Counted from the first letter of the stretch, positions 29,696 through 39,396 are shown. The stretch is DNA of 64,000 nucleotides from Sphingomonas sp. AR_OL41 (GCF_029911635.1 NZ_JARYTI010000006.1:116200-180199); one strand, 5' to 3'. Translations and numbers: made by a program. Notes: generated by a model not told the origin, from the sequence alone.

Positions 29696-30598
29696 GAGCG
29701 GGCTGAACGTCTCCGGCAGTTCGATGCGATGCGCCGCTGCCAATGCCACCTGCGCGAGCGGGCTCGTTGGCCGACGATCGAGCACGACCAGCCCGACCCG
29801 GCTCGCCGCAAAGGGCTCGGCAAAGGGCAGGATCCGCGCCCAGCTATCGCCGGGGATCAGCGCGGCATAGCCTTGCGGCACGATCGTCGCGAAACCGCCC
29901 GCCTCGACCATCGCCAGCAGCGCGACATAGGAATCCGCCGTCGCCACGGGGTGCACCGCAAGCCCTCGCGCCGCGAGATTGGCGTCGAAGATCCGCCTGT
30001 TCTGCATGCCCTCGTGCAGCAGGCACAAGGGCTGCGCCAGCACCTCGTCCCACGCCACCGCGCCGTGCGGGTCAAAACCCTTGCCGACGCGCGCGACGAA
30101 CATCGCCCGCTCGGCATAGAGCGGCACGGCGATGACCTGCGCCGGCGGTTCGTGATCGAGATAGGTCAGCCCGGCATCGAGCTCGAACGCTGCGAGCGCA
30201 CGCTCGATCTCGCGCGAGGTCAGCGATCGCACCGACAGCGTCAGCGCCGGGTTCGCCGCCGTCAGCGCCCGCGCGAAATGCCCGACCGCCGGCATCGCGG
30301 CGGGGATCGCGCCGAGCCGCAACGTGCCGTGCAACGGGCCACGCGCGGTTTCGGTGGCGTGATGGACACCGTCGATCATCGCGATCGCCTGCTGCGCCCA
30401 GGGCAGCGCCGCGCGCCCCTCCGGCGTCAGCCCGATATAGCGCCGGTCGCGCTCGACCAGCCGCTTGCCGAGCTGCTGCTCGAGCGCGGCGATGCCCGCC
30501 GACAGCGTCGGCTGGGTGACGTGACACGCCTCCGCCGCGCGCGCAAAATGCCCCTCGCGCGCCAGCGCGACGAAATATTCGAGCAGGCGCAGCTGCAC
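29693..30598 (-). CDS. LysR-family regulator, probable regulator of the fds operon
   Basis: A 301-aa LysR-type regulator: N-terminal winged helix (LLEYFVALAREGHFARAAEACHVTQPTLSAGI as the HTH region) and a periplasmic-binding-protein-like effector domain. Its gene is directly upstream of, and co-directional with, the formate dehydrogenase operon, and related LysR genes occupy the same place next to fds operons in other proteobacteria. It probably activates fds in response to formate through the dyad at 29677-29695. AGGGG lies about 6 nt before the ATG. Confidence 0.92.
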   Translation of the reverse strand: MQLRLLEYFVALAREGHFARAAEACHVTQPTLSAGIAALEQQLGKRLVERDRRYIGLTPEGRAALPWAQQAIAMIDGVHHATETARGPLHGTLRLGAIPAAMPAVGHFARALTAANPALTLSVRSLTSREIERALAAFELDAGLTYLDHEPPAQVIAVPLYAERAMFVARVGKGFDPHGAVAWDEVLAQPLCLLHEGMQNRRIFDANLAARGLAVHPVATADSYVALLAMVEAGGFATIVPQGYAALIPGDSWARILPFAEPFAASRVGLVVLDRRPTSPLAQVALAAAHRIELPETFSPL

Positions 30599-30624
30599 CC
30601 CTGTCTATCCCTTCGCCACGCGCG

Positions 30625-32661
30625 TTATTTCGGCCGTCCCGAAAAGCCCGCCGCGCGGCGCAGCGCATCAGCATCGAGCAGCTTGCCATCGAGCATCACC
30701 AGGCGCGTCTGGCGTAGGTCGCCGATGCGCTGCGACGGATCGCCCTGCACGAGAACGAGATCGGCTGTCTTACCGACCTTGATCGAGCCAGTGTGGTGAT
30801 CCTGCCCGACGAGCCGCGCCGGCACGATCGTAGCGGCAGCAAGCGCTTCGGCCGCGGAGAATCCTGCCTCGCGATAGATTTCGAGCTCATGGATGATCTC
30901 GATCCCCGAGCCGTCGGTGCCGGCGACGATCGGCACGCCGGCCTTGTGCATTTTGCCGAGCAACGCGACCATCTTGGCCCAGCTTGCGCGGTAATCCGCA
31001 CGCGTCAGATCCTTGGGCACGGCAAAGCCGCCGGCGCGGAAACCGCGTTCGGTGGTCGGCGGCATGGTGCCGACGAACGGCGCATAGGACGGCGACAGTT
31101 CGCCATTTTCGGGCACGTAGAGCCCTTCGAAGGCGACCATCGTCGGGTCGGAATAGATGTGGCGCTGCGCCATCGTCGCGATCAGCCCTTTGAGCGCCGG
31201 GCCGTCGAGATCGACATCCTTGGCATAGCGCCCCGGCGCCTCGAAGCGGCCAATGCCATTGTCGGTCGGCAACACGCTGTCGGGCATCGCCTCCATCATG
31301 ATCCAGTTGATGTGGGTGACCTCGTCATAACCGTCGGCGATCGCGGTCGAGGTGCGGATGCCGGCGGGGATGTGGCCATGGACGTGGATGCCGAGCTTGT
31401 GCGCCTCGGCGATCGTCGCGGGCAGCCACGCCGGATTGAAGGTGCCGTAGAATTTCACCCCGGTGAAGCCATTGGCCTTGGCCTTGCGCACCAGCGCGAT
31501 CGCCTCGTCCTGGCTCGTCGCGACATTGGCGACCTGCGCGGTATAGGGGCCCTTGCCGTCGATCAGTGACGACGGATAGACGTGCGGGAACAACAGCTGG
31601 CCGGCGGCGACGCGGGTCCGCCGCTCGATCGTCAGCTGGTCGTTGTTGCCGGGATCACGCACCGATGTGACGCCGAGCGACAGTTCCTGCGGCCCGGTAT
31701 AATCGTCGCCGATATGCATGTGGCAATCCCACAGGCCCGGCACCAGCGTCATGCCCTTGCCGTCGATAACGCGCGCGCCGGCGGGCACGCGGACGCTGCG
31801 CGCCGCGCCGACCGCGGTGATCACGCCCTTGCTGACCACCACGCTCTGGTCGTCGAGAAAGCGCAGGCCGTCGGCATCGAACAGCCGGACATGGGTGAAG
31901 GCGACGGCGCCCTTGGGCACGGTGACGAGCGTTTGCGCGATGATCGGCGCCTGCGCGGCCATCGCCGCGACCTGCGCCGCCTCCATGCGCTGCATCTCGC
32001 CGGCATAGGCTTCGGGCAGCCAGGCGATCCCGCTCGTCACGCCGAAGAACTTGCCTTGCGCGTCGGCCCAGATCGGCAGCGGCGTCGTGCTGACGCCACT
32101 GACCGACCACAGGGTCACGGTCTGCTGCGCCGCGCCGGAGCCGACCGCCAGGGTCGTCATCTTAGTCGCGTGCGCCTCGCCACCCGGCAGCAGGCGGAGC
32201 GACTTGCCTGGGCTCGCCAGCAGGCGTTCGAGGAACCAGGCGTTGGTGTCCATCGGGCCGCCGACGGTCGCGTAGAAGCCCGGCGCGGTATAGGCCGCGC
32301 TGCCGGCATCGATCTGGCTCTTCCACTGCGCCTTGCCGCCGCTGACCATAAAGGTCTCGCCCGCATCGCCCGTCGGCGTCACGCCGTGGATCGCGATCTC
32401 GGCCGGCATACCGTCGCTGCCGGGCACGCCGCGATAGTCGATCTCCCACACCTGGCCGCGCAGGTTCATGCTCTCGCGCGCCATCCGCGTGCCGTCGGGC
32501 AGCGTCCAGCTCCACGAATCACCATGCTTGCCGCCGGTCGATTCGATGATGAAGTGACGCGCATCGGCCGGCGGCTTGGCCAGCTGGTCGACTGGCGTCT
32601 GCGCCAGCGCTGATGATGACAGGAGACCCGACACGGCCAAGGCCAGCAAGCGACGCTTCAT
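30625..32661 (-). CDS. exported amidohydrolase-family protein with an extra N-terminal domain
   Basis: A 678-aa protein with a signal peptide ending SSSALA-Q. The C-terminal 400 residues are an amidohydrolase-type metal-dependent hydrolase: the metal-ligand HxH is in LWDCHMHIGDD, further His are in HVHGHIPAG and EVTHINW, and the final Asp is in VAGTDGSG. About 250 residues before this form a beta-rich domain not found in small amidohydrolases, of the kind seen in Xaa-Pro dipeptidase-like or imidazolonepropionase-like exported members. It could cleave peptides or cyclic amides in the periplasm; substrate unknown. ATG 32661 begins the signal peptide (MKRRLLALAV). Confidence 0.88.
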   Translation of the reverse strand: MKRRLLALAVSGLLSSSALAQTPVDQLAKPPADARHFIIESTGGKHGDSWSWTLPDGTRMARESMNLRGQVWEIDYRGVPGSDGMPAEIAIHGVTPTGDAGETFMVSGGKAQWKSQIDAGSAAYTAPGFYATVGGPMDTNAWFLERLLASPGKSLRLLPGGEAHATKMTTLAVGSGAAQQTVTLWSVSGVSTTPLPIWADAQGKFFGVTSGIAWLPEAYAGEMQRMEAAQVAAMAAQAPIIAQTLVTVPKGAVAFTHVRLFDADGLRFLDDQSVVVSKGVITAVGAARSVRVPAGARVIDGKGMTLVPGLWDCHMHIGDDYTGPQELSLGVTSVRDPGNNDQLTIERRTRVAAGQLLFPHVYPSSLIDGKGPYTAQVANVATSQDEAIALVRKAKANGFTGVKFYGTFNPAWLPATIAEAHKLGIHVHGHIPAGIRTSTAIADGYDEVTHINWIMMEAMPDSVLPTDNGIGRFEAPGRYAKDVDLDGPALKGLIATMAQRHIYSDPTMVAFEGLYVPENGELSPSYAPFVGTMPPTTERGFRAGGFAVPKDLTRADYRASWAKMVALLGKMHKAGVPIVAGTDGSGIEIIHELEIYREAGFSAAEALAAATIVPARLVGQDHHTGSIKVGKTADLVLVQGDPSQRIGDLRQTRLVMLDGKLLDADALRRAAGFSGRPK

Positions 32662-32864
32662 GCTTCCCCCCAAAATCTTCGATTGAACGCCGACTGTTGT
32701 AGATCGATAGGTCACTGCCGGCAACATGGCGGAGATCATCGACGGTCGGTCGATTTACCCCGGGCTAAGCATGTCGAACGCTGGCCGGGCGGCGCGGAGC
32801 CTGATACGCCCCGGCAGCGCGAGACAGTATCGATCAGGCGACCCGGCGCCTGCGGGGGAATGAT

Positions 32865-34571
32865 GTGACCACCGACACGATCCCGAGCGAACAGGCGACC
32901 ACATCCGATCCGGTTGCCGAGCGCGGACGCGGCAGCGGGACCAGCGCGATCGCCATCGCCGCCGCGCTCACGCCGATGGTCGCGCTCGCCGCCTGCTCCG
33001 GCGGGGGCGGCACATCGGCGCCCTCCCCAACGCCGACGCCGGCGCCGACCTCGGCCGCGATCACCAAGGTGCAGGCGAGCCGCTTCCTTGCCCAGGCGAC
33101 GATGGGCGCGACCGATGCGATGATCGCCGACGTCCAGACCAGGAGTTTCGACGGCTGGCTGAGCGCACAGTTCGCCCTGCCCCGCGCCACCGCGCACTGG
33201 GACTGGCTGGTCGCGCAGGGTTATTCGGCGAGCACCTATATCAACAGCGAAACCGGCTTCGACCCGACGATGTGGCGCCAGCTGATCGTCGAGCCCGACC
33301 AGTTGCGCCAGCGCGTCGGCTTCGCGCTGTCGGAAATCATGGTCGTCGGGATCGCCGGCATCAACCTCAACTGGAGGCAGTTCGCGGCGGCCGCCTATAT
33401 GGATGTGCTGCTCGAGAATGCGTTCGGCAATTTCCGCAGCTTGCTCGATGCGATCACCACCAACGCAGCGATGGCGTCGTATCTGACCTTTCTCGGCAAT
33501 CGCAAGGCCAGCAGCGCGACCGGCGCGGTGCCCGATGAAAATTACGCACGCGAACTGATGCAGCTGTTCACGCTCGGCCTGTACCAGCTCAACATGGACG
33601 GCACCGACAAGCTGTCCGCCGGCAACCCGATCGAGACCTATGTCCAGGCCGATGTTTCGGGGCTCGCCCGCGTGTTCACCGGGCTGTCGCTGGCCAACAG
33701 CACGAGCACCACGCCCGATCGTTACCGCTTGCCGTTGGTGATGAACGCGTCGCTGAACGAGACCGGATCGGCGAGCTTCCTCGGCACCTCGGTCAGCGGC
33801 GGCGGCATGGCGGCGATCAAGACCGCGCTCGACACGATCTTCGCCCATCCCAATGTGCCGCCCTTCTTCGCCAAACAGCTCATCCAGAAGCTGGTGACGA
33901 GCAACCCCTCGCCCGCTTATGTGTCGCGCGTCGCGGCGGCCTTCGCCGACAATGGTTCGGGCACGCGCGGCGACATGAAGGCGGTGATCCGCGCCGTGCT
34001 GCTCGACAGCGAGGCGCGCGGCGACGCCGGGCTGACCAGCACCACCACCGGCAAGCTGCGCGAGCCGATCACGCGGGTGACCGGCTGGGCGCGCGCCTTC
34101 GGCGCCACCAGCCCGTCCAACGCCTGGGCGTTCGGCGACACGAGCAGTTCGAGTACGCGACTAGCGGAATCGCCGGGACGGAGCAGCAGCGTGTTCAACT
34201 TCTTCCGCCCCGGCTACTCGCCGCCCAATAGCGCGATATCCAGCGCGGGGCTGGTCGCACCGGAATTCCAGATCACCAACGAGCTGAGCGTGGTGGCCTA
34301 TGTCAATTATCTGCAGACGCTGATCGCGAACGGCGCCGGCGACACCAAGGCCGATTATGCGGCGATCGCGACGCTGGCGAACGACAGCCAGGCGCTGATC
34401 GACCAGGTCAATCTGCTGGTCGCGGCGGGGCAGTTGAGCGCGGCGACGGTCAGCGCGATCAAGGCGACGATCGACAGCATTTCCTTCACCGGCACCAATG
34501 GCCCGGGCAACAGGGTGGGCACCGCCATCCTGCTGACCATGGCGTCGCCCGACTATCTGACGCTGAAGTAA
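32865..34571 (+). CDS. DUF1800-family exported protein, first of a DUF1800/DUF1501 pair
   Basis: A 568-aa protein with GTG start, a membrane-targeting stretch and a lipobox-like LAACSGG near residue 45, then a Gly/Ser/Pro/Thr-rich linker. The DUF1800 body starts at ASRFLAQATMGAT and holds the motif LMQLFTLGLY (the ENYARELMQLF segment) typical of the family. Members are exported and of unknown biochemical role. A DUF1501 gene follows after 13 bp, an association that is very common for these two families, so they are probably one functional unit. Confidence 0.9.
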   Translation: MTTDTIPSEQATTSDPVAERGRGSGTSAIAIAAALTPMVALAACSGGGGTSAPSPTPTPAPTSAAITKVQASRFLAQATMGATDAMIADVQTRSFDGWLSAQFALPRATAHWDWLVAQGYSASTYINSETGFDPTMWRQLIVEPDQLRQRVGFALSEIMVVGIAGINLNWRQFAAAAYMDVLLENAFGNFRSLLDAITTNAAMASYLTFLGNRKASSATGAVPDENYARELMQLFTLGLYQLNMDGTDKLSAGNPIETYVQADVSGLARVFTGLSLANSTSTTPDRYRLPLVMNASLNETGSASFLGTSVSGGGMAAIKTALDTIFAHPNVPPFFAKQLIQKLVTSNPSPAYVSRVAAAFADNGSGTRGDMKAVIRAVLLDSEARGDAGLTSTTTGKLREPITRVTGWARAFGATSPSNAWAFGDTSSSSTRLAESPGRSSSVFNFFRPGYSPPNSAISSAGLVAPEFQITNELSVVAYVNYLQTLIANGAGDTKADYAAIATLANDSQALIDQVNLLVAAGQLSAATVSAIKATIDSISFTGTNGPGNRVGTAILLTMASPDYLTLK

Positions 34572-34584
34572 GCGAGGACGCGCG

Positions 34585-35964
34585 ATGAGCAACGAGCAGT
34601 CACGCCGCGCCTTTCTCAAGCGGAGCGCCGCGCTCGGCCTCGCCGGCACCGCGACGCCCTTCGTTACCAGTCTCGCTGCGATCGGCGAGGCCGCCGCCGC
34701 GACGGCCACCGACTATAAGGCGCTGGTCTGCGTGTTTCTCTATGGCGGCAACGACTACGCCAACACGCTGCCGCCTTATGACCAGCCGAGCTACGACCTC
34801 TACAAGGCGGCGCGGTCCAATCTGGCGCTCGATCGGGCAGCGCTTGCCGCGACCGTGCTGACCCCGACCGCGGCGCTGGCCGGCGGCCGCCAATATGCGC
34901 TCGCCCCGACCATGGCGCCGCTGGTGCCGCTCTTCTCGGCGGGCAAGATGGCGGTGGTGCTCAATGTCGGCACGCTCGTCATGCCGACGACCAAGGCGCA
35001 GTACACCGCCAATTCGGTCAAGCTGCCGCCCAAGCTGTTCAGCCATAACGACCAGCAAAGCTATTGGCAGGCATCGAGCCCGGAAGGCGCAAGTTCGGGC
35101 TGGGGCGGCCGGATCGGCGACCTGCTCCAGAGCGGCAATGGCACCGCGACGCTGACCTGCGTCAATGCCAGCGGCAATGCCGTCTTCCTTACCGGCAAGG
35201 CCGCGATCCAATATTCGGTCAGCACCAGCGGCCCGATCCCGCTGCTCGGCAATGGCAGCACCGTGTTCGGATCGACCACCGCGCTGAGCACGCTGCGTAG
35301 CCTGATGGGCGGATCGAACGCTCATCTGCTCGCCAATGAGCATGCCAAGGTCAGCAAGCGCTCGCTCGACCTCTACACCCAGGTGACCACCGCGCTGGCG
35401 GGGGCACCGGCGGCCAATTTCCCGCTGTTCCCGAGCGGCAACAGTCTTGCCGATCAGCTCAAAATCGTCGCACGGCTGATCTCGGTCTCGTCGGAACTGG
35501 GTGCCAAACGTCAGGTGTTCTTCGTCTCGCTGGGCGGGTTCGACATGCACGATCTGCTGGCGACGCAGCACCCGACGCAAACCGCGCTCGTCGCCAATGC
35601 GATGAAGGCATTCTACGACACCACCGTCGCGCTCGGCATCGCCGACAAGGTGACGACCTTCACGGGATCGGATTTCGGCCGCACGCTGCAATCCAACGAC
35701 GATGGCTCAGACCATGGCTGGGGCAGCATGCACTTCGTGATGGGCGGCGCCGTCAACGGCCAGAAATTCTATGGCACCCCGCCGGCGATCGGCAACAACA
35801 CCCCCGACGATGTCGGCCAGGGCCGCCTGCTGCCAACGATCGCCGTCGACCAATATGCCGCGACGCTGGCAAGCTGGTTCGGCGTCAGCAGCGGCAACAT
35901 GCCGACCGTCCTGCCGAACATCGGCAACTACAACGCCTCTACGACAAATCTCGGCTTCGTCTGA
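34585..35964 (+). CDS. DUF1501-family Tat-exported protein
   Basis: A 459-aa protein with a twin-arginine signal (SRRAFLKRSAALGLAG). The body is a sulfatase/alkaline-phosphatase-like fold characteristic of DUF1501 (VCVFLYGGNDYANTLPPYD at the start, SDFGRTLQSND and DHGWGSMHFVMGG toward the end). The HGW and ND residues could bind metal. Co-transcribed with the DUF1800 gene. Biochemical activity is not established for the family. Confidence 0.93.
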   Translation: MSNEQSRRAFLKRSAALGLAGTATPFVTSLAAIGEAAAATATDYKALVCVFLYGGNDYANTLPPYDQPSYDLYKAARSNLALDRAALAATVLTPTAALAGGRQYALAPTMAPLVPLFSAGKMAVVLNVGTLVMPTTKAQYTANSVKLPPKLFSHNDQQSYWQASSPEGASSGWGGRIGDLLQSGNGTATLTCVNASGNAVFLTGKAAIQYSVSTSGPIPLLGNGSTVFGSTTALSTLRSLMGGSNAHLLANEHAKVSKRSLDLYTQVTTALAGAPAANFPLFPSGNSLADQLKIVARLISVSSELGAKRQVFFVSLGGFDMHDLLATQHPTQTALVANAMKAFYDTTVALGIADKVTTFTGSDFGRTLQSNDDGSDHGWGSMHFVMGGAVNGQKFYGTPPAIGNNTPDDVGQGRLLPTIAVDQYAATLASWFGVSSGNMPTVLPNIGNYNASTTNLGFV

Positions 35965-36007
35965 CGCCGCTGGGCGCCGATATGTAGCGAAGCGCCGGAT
36001 CGTTGCC

Positions 36008-36032
36008 GGAACATGCTTGCACGCGGATGGTT
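36008..36032 (+). promoter_or_regulatory. EcfG-like stress promoter candidate before sodC
   Basis: GGAAC (36008) and GGTT (36029) are 16 bp apart. This fits the alphaproteobacterial EcfG pattern GGAAC-N16/17-CGTT except for one base. Confidence 0.35.
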
Positions 36033-36072
36033 TCCGACCCAGCATCGCATGAGCGATTCACAGGAGATGGGC

Positions 36073-36609
36073 ATGCGCGGAACGACCATGATGTTCGCTG
36101 GGCTGACGCTGCTCGGCCTTGCCGGCTGTAACGAGCATGAGATGAAAACCGGTGCTCCCGTGGCCGGCGGCGCCGTCGCGGTGGCAACGCTGCACAGCGC
36201 GGCTGGCAAAGATGTCGGACGCGCCACAGCGACCGAAGTCGCGGGCGGCCTGCGCATCACGATCGACGTGCACGGTATGCCGGCGGGCACGCACGGCGCA
36301 CACATTCACACCCTCGGACGCTGCGATCCGACAGATTTCGCGAGCGCCGGTGGTCACTGGAACCCGACCGGCATGAAGCATGGATCGATGAATCCGGCCG
36401 GGCCGCATGAGGGCGACATGCCCAACCTCGTGATCGGCAGTGACGGCCGCGGCGCGATCGGCGTTACCCTTCCGGGCGCGACGATGGCGGGATTGCTCGA
36501 TGCGGACGGCTCGGCAATGGTCGTCCATGCTGGTCGGGACGACCTGATGACCGATCCTTCGGGCAACAGCGGCGCGCGGATCGCCTGCGGCGTGTTCGGC
36601 GCGTCCTGA
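36073..36609 (+). CDS. sodC: Cu-Zn superoxide dismutase, lipoprotein form
   Basis: A 178-aa periplasmic SodC with a lipobox LAGC near residue 17. Copper ligands are in GAHIHTLGRCD (HxH) and HAGRDD, with further metal-bridge His in GGHWNP; the structural disulfide would join Cys of LGRCD and IACGVFG. It removes superoxide in the periplasm. ATG 36073 has AGGAG six nt upstream; the in-frame ATG at 36067 falls on top of that ribosome site. It is convergent with the PilZ gene, 6 bp apart. Confidence 0.93.
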   Translation: MRGTTMMFAGLTLLGLAGCNEHEMKTGAPVAGGAVAVATLHSAAGKDVGRATATEVAGGLRITIDVHGMPAGTHGAHIHTLGRCDPTDFASAGGHWNPTGMKHGSMNPAGPHEGDMPNLVIGSDGRGAIGVTLPGATMAGLLDADGSAMVVHAGRDDLMTDPSGNSGARIACGVFGAS

Positions 36610-36615
36610 CCTGGC

Positions 36616-36990
36616 CTAGTTCGAGCGCTGCAGCAGCGCGGGGTCTGCCGGGGTGAAGCGATACATCGCGACGAGCAGATCGAGCAGATCCTGTGCGAGC
36701 GGCGTGGCAAATTCGCAACCGGCAATGAAATCTTCAGCCCAGACGACCGTTGCCGGTCGCGGCTTCTGCCCCGGCAAGGTTATCATCACCGAGCTTCCCG
36801 CCGTCAGACAAGCGTGCGTTTCAAGGCGCGCGCCCGAGACCGAGAGGTCAGCAACGCGACACAGGCTGCGCGCGCCCAGATCGTTGATCCGTCCCGGCAC
36901 GACGACTTGCGAGCGGTCCTCGCGTCGCGCGTCGTTGGGCGCGAAGGTCGTGTCGCCTTGCGGAACTATCCTGATCTCGGCTGCGAACAT
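36616..36990 (-). CDS. PilZ-domain protein
   Basis: A 124-aa single-domain protein. The PilZ signature begins with RREDRSQVV and continues through DLSVSGARLET, the (D/N)xSxxG motif that contacts cyclic di-GMP. The barrel strands end at CEFATPLAQD. It would bind cyclic di-GMP and pass the signal to a partner protein, in motility, polysaccharide or cell-cycle control. ATG 36990 has GGAG 6 nt upstream. A CtrA-like TTAA-N7-TTAG sequence lies at 37034-37048 upstream. Confidence 0.88.
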   Translation of the reverse strand: MFAAEIRIVPQGDTTFAPNDARREDRSQVVVPGRINDLGARSLCRVADLSVSGARLETHACLTAGSSVMITLPGQKPRPATVVWAEDFIAGCEFATPLAQDLLDLLVAMYRFTPADPALLQRSN

Positions 36991-37091
36991 GTCTGACTCC
37001 GGTCTTAGGTCGGAGAAAGTAATCCACAAGTGATTAAGCTAAGATTAGGAGCAGTACTTACCGCGCGCACGGCGCGCCTTATTTGTATGTG

Positions 37092-38651
37092 TCAGATCGG
37101 CTCGCCGGCGCTGCGCGCGCGAGCCTCGCGCGACTTTTCCGCGGCCGGAACGAGGAACGATGCCGCGACTCCCGCAGCGATGGTAATTGGCGCGGCGGCG
37201 AGCAGCGACAACATGCCGACCGAGAGGCTACCCGTAAGCGTTGAAATGCGCCCCGCGAGATACGGCCCCATCGCCAGCCCGAGCAGCGTCGTCCCGATGA
37301 AGAAGGTCGCGGTCGCGGTGCCGCGCATGCGCGGCAGCACCAGATCCTGCGTCGTCGCCGCCGCCGCGCCGAGCGCGCCGCTGGCAAGCACCGATGACGC
37401 GAAGAAGGCGACGACGAACACCGTTGGATCGAGTGTGGTAAAGGCGATGATCACGCCCGGAATGGGCGCGATCGCCCCGAACATCACCACCCACAACCGC
37501 CCGGCGGGATGGCGCCGCCGCAGGCGATCCGCGACAATTCCGCCCATCGTGACGCCCAGAAAGCCGGCCAGCGCGCCCGTGCTGCCGATCAATGCACCGG
37601 CCTTTTGGGGCGCCATGTGCATGACGCGGATCGCATAGGGTGCGGCCCAGAAGCTTACGGCATAGGCCATGAAGGCATTGAGGCCATAAGCGACGACCGT
37701 GCACAAAAACGCCGGCGTGCCGACGATCAGCGCGAAGGTCGGCGGGTCGCGGCGCTTGAGCGCGCTCGCCCAGGAAAACACCGCATAGACACCGATGCCG
37801 ATCGCGATCCATTGCGGCAAGGGCTCACCGAAGTGATGCAGCACCGCGACGACAGCAATCACCAGGGCCAGCCCGACGAGGTTGGTGAGCAGCGCGCGCG
37901 CGCCGCCCCGCGCCGCGCCGATCAGCGTCAGCGGCGGGAGGATCGTCAGCAGATCGGCGAGGAACGCGCGAAACGGCGCCGGATGCGGCAGCGGCGGCTC
38001 CAGCCCCTCCGACGCGCCGCGGATCGGCTCGCGCAGCGTCGCGATCCACAGCGCGACGATTAGACCGGGGATGCCGACGATGAGAAACGCCGCCTGCCAT
38101 CCGTGCAGACCGAAGGGCCCGCCAAGGGGATAAGCATCGTTCCAGCGCTTGACGATCAGCCCGCCAATGCCGAGCGACAGGCCACCGCCGACATAAAGCC
38201 CGGCCGAATAGATGGCGAGCGCGGTCGCGCGCAGCCGCCGCGGGAACCAGTCGGAGATCAGCGAATAGGCGCTCGGGCTCGCCGTCGCCTCGCCAATCCC
38301 TACCCCGACCCGCGCGCAGGCGAGCATCGCGCCGCTGCGCGACAGCCCCGAGACGGCGGTCATCGTCGACCACAGCGCCAGCCCGATCGTCATCAGGCGC
38401 ACGCGGTGCCAGTTGTCCGCAAGCCGGCCGAGCGGGATGCCGAACAGCGAATAGAACACGCCGAACGCCGTGCCGTAGAGAAAGCCGAGATCCTCGTCCT
38501 TGAGATGCAGGTCGCGCTTGATGTCTTCGGCGAGGATCGAGATGATCTGGCGATCGACGAAATTGAGCACATAGACGAGGAACAGGATCGCCAGAACGTA
38601 CCAGGCATAGGCCGGCGCACGCGCGGGTCCCCCCGCCGGATTGCTCGCCAT
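37092..38651 (-). CDS. MFS transporter (spinster/NarK-like permease)
   Basis: A 519-aa twelve-helix major facilitator. The helix 2-3 loop holds GIPLGRLADNWHRVRLM, the MFS signature, and the N-terminus LNFVDRQIISILAEDIKRDL is typical of the group related to Spinster-type and 4-hydroxybenzoate-like permeases of alphaproteobacteria. Substrate is not evident. ATG 38651 is chosen because GGGAGAG precedes it with proper spacing; ATG 38669 lacks one. No coupled neighbour suggests a pathway. Confidence 0.9.
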   Translation of the reverse strand: MASNPAGGPARAPAYAWYVLAILFLVYVLNFVDRQIISILAEDIKRDLHLKDEDLGFLYGTAFGVFYSLFGIPLGRLADNWHRVRLMTIGLALWSTMTAVSGLSRSGAMLACARVGVGIGEATASPSAYSLISDWFPRRLRATALAIYSAGLYVGGGLSLGIGGLIVKRWNDAYPLGGPFGLHGWQAAFLIVGIPGLIVALWIATLREPIRGASEGLEPPLPHPAPFRAFLADLLTILPPLTLIGAARGGARALLTNLVGLALVIAVVAVLHHFGEPLPQWIAIGIGVYAVFSWASALKRRDPPTFALIVGTPAFLCTVVAYGLNAFMAYAVSFWAAPYAIRVMHMAPQKAGALIGSTGALAGFLGVTMGGIVADRLRRRHPAGRLWVVMFGAIAPIPGVIIAFTTLDPTVFVVAFFASSVLASGALGAAAATTQDLVLPRMRGTATATFFIGTTLLGLAMGPYLAGRISTLTGSLSVGMLSLLAAAPITIAAGVAASFLVPAAEKSREARARSAGEPI

Positions 38652-38721
38652 GCCGCTCTCTCCCATCATTCTTATGCGCGCAGGCTAGCGGGCCGTTCGC
38701 GGCATAGAAAGCGCTTTCGGC

Positions 38722-39264
38722 TCAGCCGAGCGCCCAGCGCTCGATCGCCTCGTATCGTGCGCCGCCGGTGCCGAGGCTGCTCTCGAACAGATAAAGATGG
38801 GTCAGCGTGAACGGCGCGCTCGTCAGCCCGGCATGGTCGGCGCGCCAGCGCCCGATCTCGATCCCCGCGCCCATCGATCGCGGCAGCCGCGCGACGGTGA
38901 CATGCGGGAGATAGGCGCGCCCCTCGGGCAAAAGACCGGCGCGGACCAGCGCGTGATCGACCTTGCGGTGGAGCGCGATCAACCCCTCATGCGGCATTAG
39001 ACCAGCCCACAGCGCATTGACCCGACCGTCCTTGTCAAACGCTCCGACGCCGGCCAGCGCAACCTCGACAGGCGCGGCGTGGAGCTGACCGAGCGCCACG
39101 GCGATGTCCTCGCCGACGCGGCGGTCGACATCGCCGATGAAGCGCAAGGTGATGTGGAGCTGCTCGTCATCCTGCCAGCGCGCGCCGGGCACGCCGGCCA
39201 TCACGGCGCCGAGATCGCGGCGGATTGCAGGTGGCGGGCGGAGCGCGACGAACAGGCGGTGCAT
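38722..39264 (-). CDS. thpR: RNA 2',3'-cyclic phosphodiesterase
   Basis: A 180-aa enzyme of the 2H phosphoesterase superfamily. Two HxTx motifs (LHITLRF near residue 38 and LPHVTVARL near 125) make the active site. It starts with the family's MHRLFVALRPPP. The known activity is hydrolysis of 2',3'-cyclic phosphate RNA ends; it can also ligate tRNA halves in vitro. A single gene between the MFS transporter and the Bax-inhibitor-like gene. Confidence 0.93.
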   Translation of the reverse strand: MHRLFVALRPPPAIRRDLGAVMAGVPGARWQDDEQLHITLRFIGDVDRRVGEDIAVALGQLHAAPVEVALAGVGAFDKDGRVNALWAGLMPHEGLIALHRKVDHALVRAGLLPEGRAYLPHVTVARLPRSMGAGIEIGRWRADHAGLTSAPFTLTHLYLFESSLGTGGARYEAIERWALG

Positions 39265-39326
39265 CCCGTCATCCTAGCGCAACCGGTAGCACTGTCAGCC
39301 ATCGATGGGCATTCCACCGGAAATGC

Positions 39327-39355
39327 TTGAAATGCCCTCCGGGAACGACGATATT
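39327..39355 (+). promoter_or_regulatory. promoter candidate for the Bax-inhibitor-like gene
   Basis: TTGAAA (39327-39332) and GATATT (39350-39355) are 17 bp apart, about 40 bp before the start codon at 39397. A strong AGAGGAG ribosome site follows. Confidence 0.5.
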
Positions 39356-39396
39356 CGGGCAATCCGGCGCAGCGCCGGCCAGAGGAGTTTTTCGCA

